Source: Vibrio hepatarius (lineage in GTDB: Bacteria > Pseudomonadota > Gammaproteobacteria > Enterobacterales > Vibrionaceae). Taken from it: DNA of 64,000 nucleotides. The notes beneath the pieces are model-generated. The model was not told the origin of the DNA. It saw only the letters and a program-made list of their open reading frames with translations, and ran no database searches. Shown here one piece after another: positions 1 to 8,329 of this stretch. Made by a program: the position numbers and the translations under genes. Position 1 is the first letter of the stretch; the number at the start of each line of letters is the position of its first letter. Location of the stretch: NCBI RefSeq assembly GCF_001274785.1, contig NZ_LHPI01000025.1, positions 1 through 64,000 of the forward strand, read 5' to 3'.

Positions 1-792
1 CCGGAGCCAGCAGCAGAAGAGCCAGTTGCATTCGACGATCAAGAACTGCCGGAATACAGTGAAGAAGACGCGCTTGCGGATATGGTATCAGAGCCTGGCG
101 AGCCGGATCAGCCACAAGCTGAAGACGTGCAGCCGGAGCCAGCAGCCGAAGAGTCAGTTGCATTCGACGATCAAGAACTGCCGGAATACAGTGAAGAAGA
201 CGCGCTGGCCGATATGGCATCAGAGCCTGGCGAGCCGACTCAGCCACAAGCTGAAGAAGTGCAGCCGGAGCCAGCAGCAGAAGAGCCAGTTGCATTCGAC
301 GATCAAGAACTGCCGGAATACAGTGAAGAAGACGCGCTTGCGGATATGGCAACAGAGCTTGGCGAGCCGACTCAGCCACAATCTGAAGAAGTGCAGCCAG
401 AGCCAGCAGCAGAAGAGTCAGTTGAGCTTGACGATCAAGAACTGCCGGAATACAGCGAAGAAGACGCGCTGGCCGATATGGCAACAGAGCCTAGTGAGCC
501 GACTCAGCCACAAGCTGAAGCAGCGGAACCTGAGCCAGCAGCAGAAGAACCAGTTGAGCTTGACGATCAAGAACTGCCGGAATACAGCGAAGAAGACGCG
601 CTAGCTGATGTTGCGTCAGAGCCTAGTGAGCCGGCTCAGCCACAAGCTGAAGCAGCGGAATCTGAGCTGGGAGCAGAAGAGTTAGTAGAGTTCGACGATC
701 TAGAGCTGCCAGAATACAGCGAAGAAGACGCACTGGCTGATATGGCTTCAGAGCCGGGTGAGCCGACTCCAACGCAAGTTGAGGAGTTGGAA
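1..792 (+). repeat. 132-bp tandem repeat inside hubP, six copies visible
   Basis: Copies start at 1, 133, 265, 397, 529 and 661. Each encodes 44 residues of the pattern PEPAAEE.V.FDDQELPEYSEEDALADMASEPGEPTQPQAE. The first five are nearly identical at the nucleotide level, including silent positions, while the sixth has diverged and a seventh (793 to about 900) is only recognisable at protein level. The array continues past the left edge. Such an array changes length by slippage or recombination and may be collapsed in assemblies. Confidence 0.95.
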
Positions 793-1545
793 CAGTCAGC
801 TGATGAACCTCTAGAGTTTGATGAAGCTGAGCTACCTGAGTTTGACGAGCAAGATGCGCTGGACGAGTTGTCGAGCCAACCTCAAGCGGAAAGCGCGCAA
901 CCGCCTCAAGAATCAGCCGCAGCACATCAAGATTACGATGAGCAGACCTTTGACGAATTATTGGCAGACGACGATAGCCAAGCCAAGAGTTTCTCGTTCG
1001 ACCAACCAATAGATGCCAAGACTTCTGATAGCGCGGGCATGGACATTGACGCTATGTTGGAAATGGGTGGCGAAGACTGGAACGGTTTTACCCTTTCTCC
1101 AGAGCAACAAGCGCAAATCAGTGATGATATTCCTGAAGAAGACCAAGCTATTTGGTCGCAAGAAAATCAGCCAGCTAAAGCCACGGTGCAGGATGAAAAC
1201 TGGGAAGAACAACACTCACTGGATGACTTTAATCCGAAAGAAAACCAGTTCCGCACCATCGATGAATTGATGGCGGAAGTGGAAGGTGATGAAGACTACT
1301 TTATCGATGAAGCGCTTAAGCTTGATGTTGGTTTGAATGATTTCCCTGACGTTATTGGCGATATCGGTGAAGAAGATATTGATGCAAACGCTGAAGCTGC
1401 GGGTAAACTTGACCTCGCTAAAATCTACATGGAAATGAATGATACGGCGGGAGCAAGAAAACTGCTGGAAGAAGCGATCGTGGATGGCAACGAAGATATT
1501 CGTCGAGAAGCCAAATCTCTCATCGATGGAATCGGTCAAAGTTAG
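1..1545 (+). CDS. hubP: Polar landmark protein HubP/FimV, C-terminal part (5' end outside window)
   Basis: The frame is open from base 1 to the TAG at 1543-1545, so the N-terminus (periplasmic LysM domain and membrane segment in this family) lies to the left. The visible part is very acidic. It begins with at least six 44-residue repeats containing ELPEYSEEDALADM, followed by a decayed seventh copy, and ends in a TPR-like FimV C-terminal domain with KIYMEMNDTAGARKLLEEA. In Vibrio cholerae HubP anchors chromosome-origin, chemotaxis (ParC) and flagellar (FlhG) ATPases at the old pole; the acidic repeats are its cytoplasmic hallmark. Position directly before truA agrees with the Vibrio locus. 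Orthologs are also called FimV, a name tied to type IV pili in Pseudomonas. Confidence 0.9.
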   Translation, partial: PEPAAEEPVAFDDQELPEYSEEDALADMVSEPGEPDQPQAEDVQPEPAAEESVAFDDQELPEYSEEDALADMASEPGEPTQPQAEEVQPEPAAEEPVAFDDQELPEYSEEDALADMATELGEPTQPQSEEVQPEPAAEESVELDDQELPEYSEEDALADMATEPSEPTQPQAEAAEPEPAAEEPVELDDQELPEYSEEDALADVASEPSEPAQPQAEAAESELGAEELVEFDDLELPEYSEEDALADMASEPGEPTPTQVEELEQSADEPLEFDEAELPEFDEQDALDELSSQPQAESAQPPQESAAAHQDYDEQTFDELLADDDSQAKSFSFDQPIDAKTSDSAGMDIDAMLEMGGEDWNGFTLSPEQQAQISDDIPEEDQAIWSQENQPAKATVQDENWEEQHSLDDFNPKENQFRTIDELMAEVEGDEDYFIDEALKLDVGLNDFPDVIGDIGEEDIDANAEAAGKLDLAKIYMEMNDTAGARKLLEEAIVDGNEDIRREAKSLIDGIGQS

Positions 1546-1549
1546 GTAA

Positions 1550-1578
1550 AAGGGGGCAGGTGGCCCCCTTAATTTTTT
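1550..1578 (+). terminator. Intrinsic terminator after hubP
   Basis: Eight-base stem AAGGGGGC/GCCCCCTT with a five-base loop, followed by AA and six T. It lies just after the hubP stop and separates hubP from truA. Confidence 0.85.
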
Positions 1579-1627
1579 ATCGAAAAGTGTTTATACTTCC
1601 CGCCCCATTTTCTAAGAGAAATCCAAG

Positions 1628-2422
1628 ATGAAAATCGCTTTAGGTATTGAGTACAATGGCACTCATTACTTTGGCTGGCAGCGTCAAAGAGATGTAAAAA
1701 GTGTACAGGAAGAGCTAGAGCGCGCGTTAAGCGTCGTTGCGAACCATCCTGTTGAAGTTCAGTGCGCAGGTCGAACCGATGCTGGCGTTCACGGCACTGG
1801 TCAGGTCGTACACTTTGAAACGACGGCAAACCGTAAAATGGTCGCCTGGACTATGGGAGTGAACGCAAATCTGCCTTCGGATATCGCGGTTCGCTGGGCA
1901 AAGGAAGTTCCTGAGGAATTTCATGCTCGATTTTCTGCCACTGCGCGACGTTACCGCTACATTATTTTTAATAGCGCATTAAGACCGGGGATTTTATCTT
2001 CAGGAGTCAGTCACTATCACGGTGAGTTGGATGTAGAGAAAATGCATCAAGCGGGGCAGTATTTACTTGGTGAAAATGACTTCACTTCTTTCCGTGCGGT
2101 ACATTGCCAATCACGCAGTCCGTGGCGCAATATTATGCACCTCAACGTGACTCGTCATAATCAATATGTTGTGATTGATATCAAGGCAAATGCGTTTGTT
2201 CACCACATGGTGCGAAACATTACCGGTAGTCTGATTTGTGTTGGACGCGGCGAGCAGAAGCCAGAGTGGATTCAATGGCTGCTAGAGCAGAAAGATCGTA
2301 AGTTAGCAGGGGCGACAGCTAAAGCGGAAGGCCTGTATTTGGTCGATGTGGATTACCCTGATAGTTACGAATTGCCAATAGTGCCGATTGGACCACTATT
2401 TTTACCAGATAATTTGAACTAA
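1628..2422 (+). CDS. truA: tRNA pseudouridine(38-40) synthase TruA
   Basis: A 264-residue protein of normal TruA length. It isomerises uridines 38-40 of the anticodon stem-loop to pseudouridine. The catalytic motif CAGRTDAGVHG is present, with the nucleophilic Asp at residue 51, and the N-terminus KIALGIEYNGTHYFGWQ is typical of the family. The ATG at 1628 is the first in frame. It has its own transcription unit, bounded by the hubP terminator upstream and a 174-bp gap before accD. The hubP-truA-accD-folC order is the usual Vibrio arrangement. Confidence 0.97.
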   Translation: MKIALGIEYNGTHYFGWQRQRDVKSVQEELERALSVVANHPVEVQCAGRTDAGVHGTGQVVHFETTANRKMVAWTMGVNANLPSDIAVRWAKEVPEEFHARFSATARRYRYIIFNSALRPGILSSGVSHYHGELDVEKMHQAGQYLLGENDFTSFRAVHCQSRSPWRNIMHLNVTRHNQYVVIDIKANAFVHHMVRNITGSLICVGRGEQKPEWIQWLLEQKDRKLAGATAKAEGLYLVDVDYPDSYELPIVPIGPLFLPDNLN

Positions 2423-2596
2423 ACCGTGTTAAATTGTCCAAATTATCATCTCTTTAGAGTGTGCGAGGACGGCTGAAAAATAGGTACAACCAGTTTTTTA
2501 TCTACAGCTGGCATTTAATATGCTTTAATCCTCACGCGTAAATTAAGAATTTGATCCCTCGCATTTTGCGTGGGAATAATAGAGAAAAGGTCTTCC
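2423..2596 (+). promoter_or_regulatory. Intergenic leader of accD
   Basis: 174 bp between truA and accD. No terminator or known operator is obvious. A purine-rich AGAAAAGG lies about 7 bases before the accD ATG and serves as its ribosome binding site; the promoter itself cannot be placed with confidence. Confidence 0.3.
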
Positions 2597-3523
2597 ATGA
2601 GTTGGCTTGAAAAGATTTTAGAAAAAAGCAACATCGTAAGTTCACGTAAAGCGTCCATCCCTGAAGGTGTATGGACTAAATGTACATCTTGTGAACAGGT
2701 GCTTTACCACGCTGAACTAGAGCGTAACCTAGAAGTATGTCCGAAATGTGACCATCACATGCGTATGAAAGCTCGTCGTCGTCTGGAAACTTTCCTAGAT
2801 GAAGCTAACCGAGTTGAGCTTGCGGATGAGTTGGAACCAAAAGATAAACTAAAATTCAAAGACTCGAAGAAATACAAAGATCGTATTTCAGCAGCGCAGA
2901 AGAGCAGCGGCGAAAAAGACGCACTCGTTGTGATGCAAGGTGAGTTGCTAGGTCTACCTATCGTAGCGTGTGCTTTCGAATTCTCATTCATGGGCGGTTC
3001 GATGGGTTCTGTGGTTGGTGCTCGTTTTGTTCGCGCAGTTGAAGCGGCTATCGAGAATAACTGTGGCCTAGTGTGTTTCTCTGCGAGTGGTGGTGCTCGT
3101 ATGCAAGAAGCACTAATGTCACTGATGCAAATGGCGAAAACCAGTGCAGCGCTAGAGCGCCTGTCAGGTAAAGGTCTACCGTTTATCTCGGTAATGACTG
3201 ACCCAACCATGGGTGGTGTATCTGCGAGTTTGGCGATGCTGGGTGATATCAACATCGGTGAACCAAAAGCTCTAATCGGCTTTGCTGGTCGTCGTGTTAT
3301 TGAGCAAACAGTACGTGAAGACCTACCAGAAGGTTTCCAACGTAGTGAATTCCTATTGGACCACGGTGCTATCGATATGATCGTTGACCGCCGTGAAATG
3401 CGCCAGCGCATTGGTAGTCTAGTTGCTAAAATGACGAATCAAGCGTCTCCATTGGTTGTTTCTGTGAATGATTCACCAAATGAAGAAGCTTATGAAGTAC
3501 CAGAAGCTGACGAAAAAGGGTAA
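2597..3523 (+). CDS. accD: Acetyl-CoA carboxylase carboxyltransferase subunit beta (AccD)
   Basis: 308 residues. AccD with AccA transfers the carboxyl group from carboxybiotin to acetyl-CoA, giving malonyl-CoA for fatty acid synthesis. A four-cysteine zinc ribbon is visible at Cys29, Cys32, Cys48 and Cys51, followed by the crotonase-fold carboxyltransferase domain with the SGGARMQEALMSLMQM segment and the oxyanion-type GGVSASLAMLGD stretch. The start at MSWLEKIL was preferred over an upstream in-frame codon at 2570 because it matches the family N-terminus and has AGAAAAGG in front. accD-folC-dedD follow closely and are probably cotranscribed, as in E. coli. Confidence 0.97.
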   Translation: MSWLEKILEKSNIVSSRKASIPEGVWTKCTSCEQVLYHAELERNLEVCPKCDHHMRMKARRRLETFLDEANRVELADELEPKDKLKFKDSKKYKDRISAAQKSSGEKDALVVMQGELLGLPIVACAFEFSFMGGSMGSVVGARFVRAVEAAIENNCGLVCFSASGGARMQEALMSLMQMAKTSAALERLSGKGLPFISVMTDPTMGGVSASLAMLGDINIGEPKALIGFAGRRVIEQTVREDLPEGFQRSEFLLDHGAIDMIVDRREMRQRIGSLVAKMTNQASPLVVSVNDSPNEEAYEVPEADEKG

Positions 3524-3567
3524 AGTAGCACACTAACAAACAACCGCAATTTTTTGGTTTAAGTTAG

Positions 3568-4833
3568 ATGAATCGAACCCAAACTCCTCAAGCCACATCA
3601 CCACTAGAGATGTGGCTTGATTATTTAGCTAATATCCACACGTCAGCCATCGACCTTGGCTTAGATCGTGTTCAAGCAGTGGCGAAATCTGCCAACCTCA
3701 CCAAACCTGCTCCTACCGTTATTACCGTCGCCGGCACAAATGGCAAAGGCTCGACTTGTGCGATGATGGAAGCAATTCTACTTGATGCTGGCTACTCAGT
3801 CGGTGTTTACAGCTCTCCACATTTGATCCGCTACAACGAGCGCGTACGTGTGAATGGCCAAGACTTGGCTGATGAAAAACACACCGCGGCGTTTGACTTC
3901 GTGGAGAAACAACGTGGTGATATCAGTCTAAGCTTTTTTGAATTTGGCACATTGGCCGCGTTACGCTTGTTCCAAACAGAACAAGTTGATGTGATGCTGC
4001 TAGAAGTCGGCTTGGGTGGACGACTCGATGCGACGAATGTGGTTGAGCACGATGTCTCAGTCATTACTAGTCTGGCAATCGACCATGTTGATTGGCTTGG
4101 TGATGATATTAATGTGATCGGTTTTGAAAAGGCGGGCATCTACCGCTCAGGAAAACCAGCAATCTGTGGCCAACCCAAAGCACCTGCGACTGTCGCGGCG
4201 CACGCCGATGATATCGGTGCAGAGCTATTTCAGGTTGAGATTCAGTACAGCTATAAGCAACTCACTGACACGACTTGGCAGTGGACACATGGCTCTTACG
4301 AGTTAACAGACCTACCTATCCCAGGATTACCGCTACAAAACGCGGCTACGGCGCTGATGGCGTTAGCGACGGCAAACCTAGACCTTAGTGACGTAAACAT
4401 TGTTAACGGCTTAAACAACGCTCAGTTGCCGGGCAGGATGCAGGTTATCAACCAGCAACCGACTATTCTATTGGATGTGGCGCACAACCCTCATTCAGCG
4501 CAATATCTAGTAGAGCGTGTAAAACAAAAATTTGATGGTAAGACGGTTCATACCGTAGTTGCGATGCTGCACGACAAAGACATCAAAGCGACACTGCAAG
4601 AATTATCTGAAATTGCCTCAAATTGGTACCCAGCCTCATTGACGGGACCTCGCGCCGCAAGTGCGGACGAATTGTGTCAGTATCTACCTGAAAGTAATCA
4701 GAAATACCGCTCTCCTGTTGAGGCTTTTAATGCTGCAATGACAAATGCCCAAACAGAAGATGTCATTCTAGTGGTTGGGTCTTTCCACACCGTAGGGGAA
4801 GTTCTCGAATACTGGCAGAGCAAAGGAGCATAA
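3568..4833 (+). CDS. folC: Bifunctional folylpolyglutamate/dihydrofolate synthase FolC
   Basis: 421 residues, standard for FolC. It adds glutamate to dihydropteroate (making dihydrofolate) and extends the polyglutamate tail of folates in the cytosol. The Mur-ligase P-loop AGTNGKGST is at residues 55-63; YSSPHLIRYNERVRVNG and LLEVGLGGRLDATNVV are further family signatures, and LLDVAHNPHS lies at the start of the C-terminal domain. It begins 44 bp after accD and its stop abuts the dedD start, so folC and dedD are translationally coupled. Confidence 0.97.
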   Translation: MNRTQTPQATSPLEMWLDYLANIHTSAIDLGLDRVQAVAKSANLTKPAPTVITVAGTNGKGSTCAMMEAILLDAGYSVGVYSSPHLIRYNERVRVNGQDLADEKHTAAFDFVEKQRGDISLSFFEFGTLAALRLFQTEQVDVMLLEVGLGGRLDATNVVEHDVSVITSLAIDHVDWLGDDINVIGFEKAGIYRSGKPAICGQPKAPATVAAHADDIGAELFQVEIQYSYKQLTDTTWQWTHGSYELTDLPIPGLPLQNAATALMALATANLDLSDVNIVNGLNNAQLPGRMQVINQQPTILLDVAHNPHSAQYLVERVKQKFDGKTVHTVVAMLHDKDIKATLQELSEIASNWYPASLTGPRAASADELCQYLPESNQKYRSPVEAFNAAMTNAQTEDVILVVGSFHTVGEVLEYWQSKGA

Positions 4834-5385
4834 ATGGCAAGCAAGTTTCAAAACCGATTAGTCGGCACTATTCTTTTGGTGGCGCTTGGGGTCATCATTT
4901 TACCGGATGTCCTAGACGGTAAAAAAACGCACTACAAAGAAGACGTCGCCAGTATTCCGATCAAACCCGATACCGGTAACGATGTAGAAACTTTTGAAGT
5001 GTTAGATCCAGTCGACGATAGCGCCAGCTTACCTGAGTCACCTGTTGAAGTCGTGGTTGATGATTCAACGAATGATGTAGAGGCACAGCAACAGAGTGAT
5101 GAAATGCAAGTCGTTGTCAAAGATGTTCCTGAACGAAATGACTACGAAGACAGCGCTTGGTTTATTCAGTTGATGGCATTAAAGAATGCTGAAAACGCGA
5201 AGAACCTCGTTTTGGATCTGCAAAAGCGTGGATATCAAGCTCATGTGAAGCCTGAAAATGGTTTTACAAGGGTCATTATTGGTCCAGATGTATCCAAGAG
5301 CAAACTAGAGCGCCAAGTTATTGAACTGGAAAAAATTACCGGTTCGAAAGGTCAATTGCTTAAATTTAAACCGCTAAATCCTTAA
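4834..5385 (+). CDS. dedD: SPOR-domain division protein DedD
   Basis: 183 residues: a short cytoplasmic N-terminus, one membrane segment at about residues 8-24, an acidic linker, and a C-terminal SPOR domain from about residue 105 beginning WFIQLMALKNAENAKNLV. SPOR domains bind glycan strands stripped of stem peptides at the division septum, and DedD is a non-essential septal protein. The ATG immediately follows the folC stop. Its own stop overlaps the PurR-type operator of cvpA-purF. Confidence 0.93.
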   Translation: MASKFQNRLVGTILLVALGVIILPDVLDGKKTHYKEDVASIPIKPDTGNDVETFEVLDPVDDSASLPESPVEVVVDDSTNDVEAQQQSDEMQVVVKDVPERNDYEDSAWFIQLMALKNAENAKNLVLDLQKRGYQAHVKPENGFTRVIIGPDVSKSKLERQVIELEKITGSKGQLLKFKPLNP

Positions 5386-5399
5386 GAAAACGTTTGCGT
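5384..5399 (+). promoter_or_regulatory. PurR-type operator before cvpA-purF
   Basis: AAGAAAACGTTTGCGT matches the palindrome ACGCAAACGTTTGCGT at 14 of 16 positions. It overlaps the dedD stop codon and a plausible -35 region (TTGCGT, 5394-5399); a TAAAAT at 5415-5420 can act as -10. In E. coli the cvpA-purF operon is repressed by PurR with hypoxanthine or guanine bound, and the same control is inferred here. Confidence 0.75.
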
Positions 5400-5447
5400 C
5401 AGCGTTTTTTCTGTTAAAATGCGCGCCAACTTAAGATGTAAGAACAG

Positions 5448-5939
5448 ATGAATCCGTTAGATATTGTCATTTTAAGTGTGATCGGCCTGTCGGCTTTGAT
5501 CAGTTTAGTTCGTGGCTTCGCAAAAGAAGCATTGTCATTAGTTATTTGGTTTGGTGCGTTTTTCATCGCCAGTCAGTACTACGCAAAATTAGCGGTGTAC
5601 TTTACTAATATTCAAGATGACATGTTTAGAAACGGAGCCGCGATTGCAGCCTTGTTTGTTGCTACATTAGTAGTAGGTGCAGTGGTCAATTACGTCATTG
5701 CGCAACTGGTGCAGAAAACAGGCTTGTCAGGAACAGACAGAGTGTTGGGGATCGTCTTTGGTGGTCTGCGCGGTGTGTTGATTGTTTCTGCTGCACTATT
5801 TTTTATGGATGCGTTTACTTCGTTTCCAGACTCAGAGTGGTGGAGGAACTCGCAATTGGTACCGGAATTTAGCCGTATCATCGCGCCGTTCTTCGAGCAC
5901 TTGCAAGCAACATCTAGTTTCTTATCTGGCGCGTTATAG
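5448..5939 (+). CDS. cvpA: CvpA family inner membrane protein
   Basis: 163 residues with four hydrophobic segments and the family opening MNPLDIVILSVIGLSALISLVRGFA. CvpA is needed for colicin V production in E. coli and for bile/deoxycholate tolerance in several enterics; the mechanism is unresolved. It lies 35 bp before purF behind one PurR-type promoter, the conserved gammaproteobacterial pairing. Confidence 0.93.
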   Translation: MNPLDIVILSVIGLSALISLVRGFAKEALSLVIWFGAFFIASQYYAKLAVYFTNIQDDMFRNGAAIAALFVATLVVGAVVNYVIAQLVQKTGLSGTDRVLGIVFGGLRGVLIVSAALFFMDAFTSFPDSEWWRNSQLVPEFSRIIAPFFEHLQATSSFLSGAL

Positions 5940-5974
5940 CGCGCCAGCCATTGTCGCAAATCGAGGGTTAGGAC

Positions 5975-7489
5975 ATGTGTGGTATTGTTGGAATCGTGGG
6001 CACAACGCCTGTAAACCAGTCTATCTATGATGCATTGACGGTATTGCAGCATCGTGGCCAGGATGCAGCGGGTATTTGTACCATAGAAAGCAATCGTTTT
6101 CGTCTACGGAAGGCAAACGGTTTAGTGAAGGATGTGTTTGAAGCAAAACACATGCAAAGGCTTCAGGGAGAAGTTGGTATCGGCCATGTTCGTTACCCAA
6201 CAGCGGGCAGCTCAAGCGCCTCAGAAGCTCAACCATTCTACGTAAACTCTCCATTCGGTATCACTCTTGCTCACAACGGTAACTTGACCAACGCGAAAGA
6301 AGTTCGTCAAAAACTGTTCGAAAAAGACCGTCGCCACATCAACACAACGTCTGATTCAGAAGTTCTACTTAACGTGCTGGCTCATGAAATTGACACGGTT
6401 AAAGGTAACGTAACGGCAGAAGACGTGTTCCGTGCAGTGACAAATGTTCACCGTACTATCCGTGGTGCATACGCGGTCACCGCGATGATCATTGGCCACG
6501 GTATGATTGCTTTCCGCGATCCAAACGGCATTCGCCCTCTATGCCTTGGTAAACGTGAATTGGAAGGTAGAACAGAATACATGGTGGCGTCTGAGTCTGT
6601 TGCATTGGATGCGGTTGGTTTTGACTTCATTCGTGATGTTGCACCGGGTGAAGCCATCTACGCGACATTTGACGGTGAGCTACACACTAAGCAATGTGCT
6701 GACAATCCTGTACTGAACCCATGTATCTTTGAGTTTGTTTACTTCGCTCGCCCAGACTCGTTCATCGACAAGATTTCGGTGTACAGCGCGCGCGTGGAAA
6801 TGGGTAAGAAGCTAGGCGACCGTATTCGTGATGAATACGCGCACCTTGATATTGACGTGGTTATCCCGATTCCAGAAACATCATGCGATATCGCACTGCA
6901 AATCGCTCAGGCAATTGATAAGCCTTACCGCCAAGGTTTCGTTAAGAACCGTTATGTTGGCCGTACCTTTATCATGCCGGGTCAGCAGCAGCGTAAGAAA
7001 TCGGTTCGTCGTAAACTCAATGCTATTCGCTCTGAGTTCAAAGACAAGAACGTACTACTGGTTGATGATTCCATCGTTCGTGGTACTACGTCTGAACAGA
7101 TTATCGAAATGGCTCGTGATTCAGGTGCCAACAAAGTATTTATGGTCTCTGCAGCGCCTGAAATTCGCTTCCCGAACGTTTACGGTATCGATATGCCAAG
7201 CGCAAACGAGCTAATCGCTCATGGTCGTGATAACGATGCGATCTGTAAGCAAATAGGTGCGGATGAGCTAATCTTCCAAACTCTTGAAGATTTGGTGGAT
7301 GCAGTCGGTCTCGGCAACACCGATATTGCTAAGTTCGAAACGTCAGTATTTAACGGTGAGTACGTGACAGGTGATATTGACCAGAAATATCTGGAGTTCC
7401 TAGAGTCACTGCGCAGCGACGATGCTAAGACGCAACGTGAAATTCAACAAGAATTAGCGAACTTAGAGCTGCATAACGAAGGCGCATAG
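5975..7489 (+). CDS. purF: Amidophosphoribosyltransferase PurF
   Basis: 504 residues, matching E. coli PurF. It catalyses the first committed step of purine synthesis, PRPP plus glutamine to 5-phosphoribosylamine. The glutaminase nucleophile Cys2 is exposed at the start (MCGIVGIVG), so no propeptide is present. The phosphoribosyltransferase PRPP loop is visible as VLLVDDSIVRGTTSEQI. It follows cvpA behind the PurR-type operator and ends at a bidirectional terminator shared with znuB. Confidence 0.98.
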   Translation: MCGIVGIVGTTPVNQSIYDALTVLQHRGQDAAGICTIESNRFRLRKANGLVKDVFEAKHMQRLQGEVGIGHVRYPTAGSSSASEAQPFYVNSPFGITLAHNGNLTNAKEVRQKLFEKDRRHINTTSDSEVLLNVLAHEIDTVKGNVTAEDVFRAVTNVHRTIRGAYAVTAMIIGHGMIAFRDPNGIRPLCLGKRELEGRTEYMVASESVALDAVGFDFIRDVAPGEAIYATFDGELHTKQCADNPVLNPCIFEFVYFARPDSFIDKISVYSARVEMGKKLGDRIRDEYAHLDIDVVIPIPETSCDIALQIAQAIDKPYRQGFVKNRYVGRTFIMPGQQQRKKSVRRKLNAIRSEFKDKNVLLVDDSIVRGTTSEQIIEMARDSGANKVFMVSAAPEIRFPNVYGIDMPSANELIAHGRDNDAICKQIGADELIFQTLEDLVDAVGLGNTDIAKFETSVFNGEYVTGDIDQKYLEFLESLRSDDAKTQREIQQELANLELHNEGA

Positions 7490-7504
7490 ATGCGCGAATG
7501 TTTG

Positions 7505-7532
7505 AAAAAGGCTTCCTCAGGGAAGCCTTTTT
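7505..7532. terminator. Bidirectional terminator between purF and znuB
   Basis: Twelve-base perfect stem AAAAAGGCTTCC/GGAAGCCTTTTT around loop TCAG. T-runs on both sides allow it to end purF (plus strand) and the znuCB operon (minus strand). Confidence 0.9.
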
Positions 7533-7543
7533 AGTTTTGGGAA

Positions 7544-8329
7544 TTAGCGGCGCGCTTTTGTCAGCTGCGAAAGCATAAACATTGCCGTTGCGCTAATCAC
7601 TACTGACGGGCCAGCGGGTGTATCGAAGTGCCAAGATAAGCTTAGGCCGAGTAATACGGCTACAGAGCCGATAACCGAGGCTACTAATGCCATTTGTTCG
7701 GGAGATCGTGCAAAACGTCTTGCGGTTGCTGCGGGGATAATGAGCAGGGACGTCATGATCAAAGCGCCGACAAACTTCATCCCAATCGCGATCACCAAAC
7801 CAACCATCAGCATGAGTAATAGGCGCATCAAATCAACATTGTGGCCGTCGACTGCCGCGAGATCTTCGCTGACCGTTGTTGCGAGCAATGAACGCCAAAA
7901 TATAGCCAAAACCATTGATACCGCCACGACACCTGAATAGATGTAGATTAGGTCAACTGGAGTGACGGCGAGCAAATCGCCAAACAAGTAGCTCATAAGG
8001 TCGATACGTACATCGTCCAAAAAGCTTACCGCAACCAAACCTAAAGAGAGTGAACTGTGCGCAAGAATGCCCAGCAAAGTGTCTGTTGCGACTTGCTGTT
8101 GTTTTTGCAGTGTTACCAATAAAAATGCGAGCGCAAGGCAGCAAACTACCAAGGCGAGATATAAGTTAACGTCCAGCAAAAAACCGAGCGCAATGCCCAT
8201 CAAAGAAGCGTGTGCCAAGGTATCGCCGAAGTAGGCCATTTTTCGCCATACAACGAAAGAACCGAGTGGACCGGCGATAAGTGCAATTCCTAATCCGGCA
8301 AAAATAGAAGGTAACAAAAACTCAATCAT
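7544..8329 (-). CDS. znuB: Zinc ABC transporter permease ZnuB
   Basis: 261 residues, an ABC-3 family integral membrane permease with many hydrophobic helices, forming the zinc channel of ZnuABC in the inner membrane. MIEFLLPSIFAG is the usual family N-terminus, so the ATG at 8329 was chosen over an earlier codon at 8371. It overlaps the end of znuC by 8 bp (8322-8329), indicating translational coupling in a znuCB operon. Confidence 0.95.
   Translation of the reverse strand: MIEFLLPSIFAGLGIALIAGPLGSFVVWRKMAYFGDTLAHASLMGIALGFLLDVNLYLALVVCCLALAFLLVTLQKQQQVATDTLLGILAHSSLSLGLVAVSFLDDVRIDLMSYLFGDLLAVTPVDLIYIYSGVVAVSMVLAIFWRSLLATTVSEDLAAVDGHNVDLMRLLLMLMVGLVIAIGMKFVGALIMTSLLIIPAATARRFARSPEQMALVASVIGSVAVLLGLSLSWHFDTPAGPSVVISATAMFMLSQLTKARR

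Noticed and set aside
26..604. 192-residue plus-strand reading frame with a repeated basic peptide
   Set aside because: It is a second-frame reading of the hubP repeat; it stays open only because the 132-bp unit is a multiple of three and lacks a stop in that frame.
1..792. Possible CRISPR array
   Set aside because: Units are contiguous and coding with no unique spacers; they belong to hubP.
2755..3411. 218-residue minus-strand frame inside accD
   Set aside because: Antisense shadow of a strongly conserved gene with no recognisable domain.
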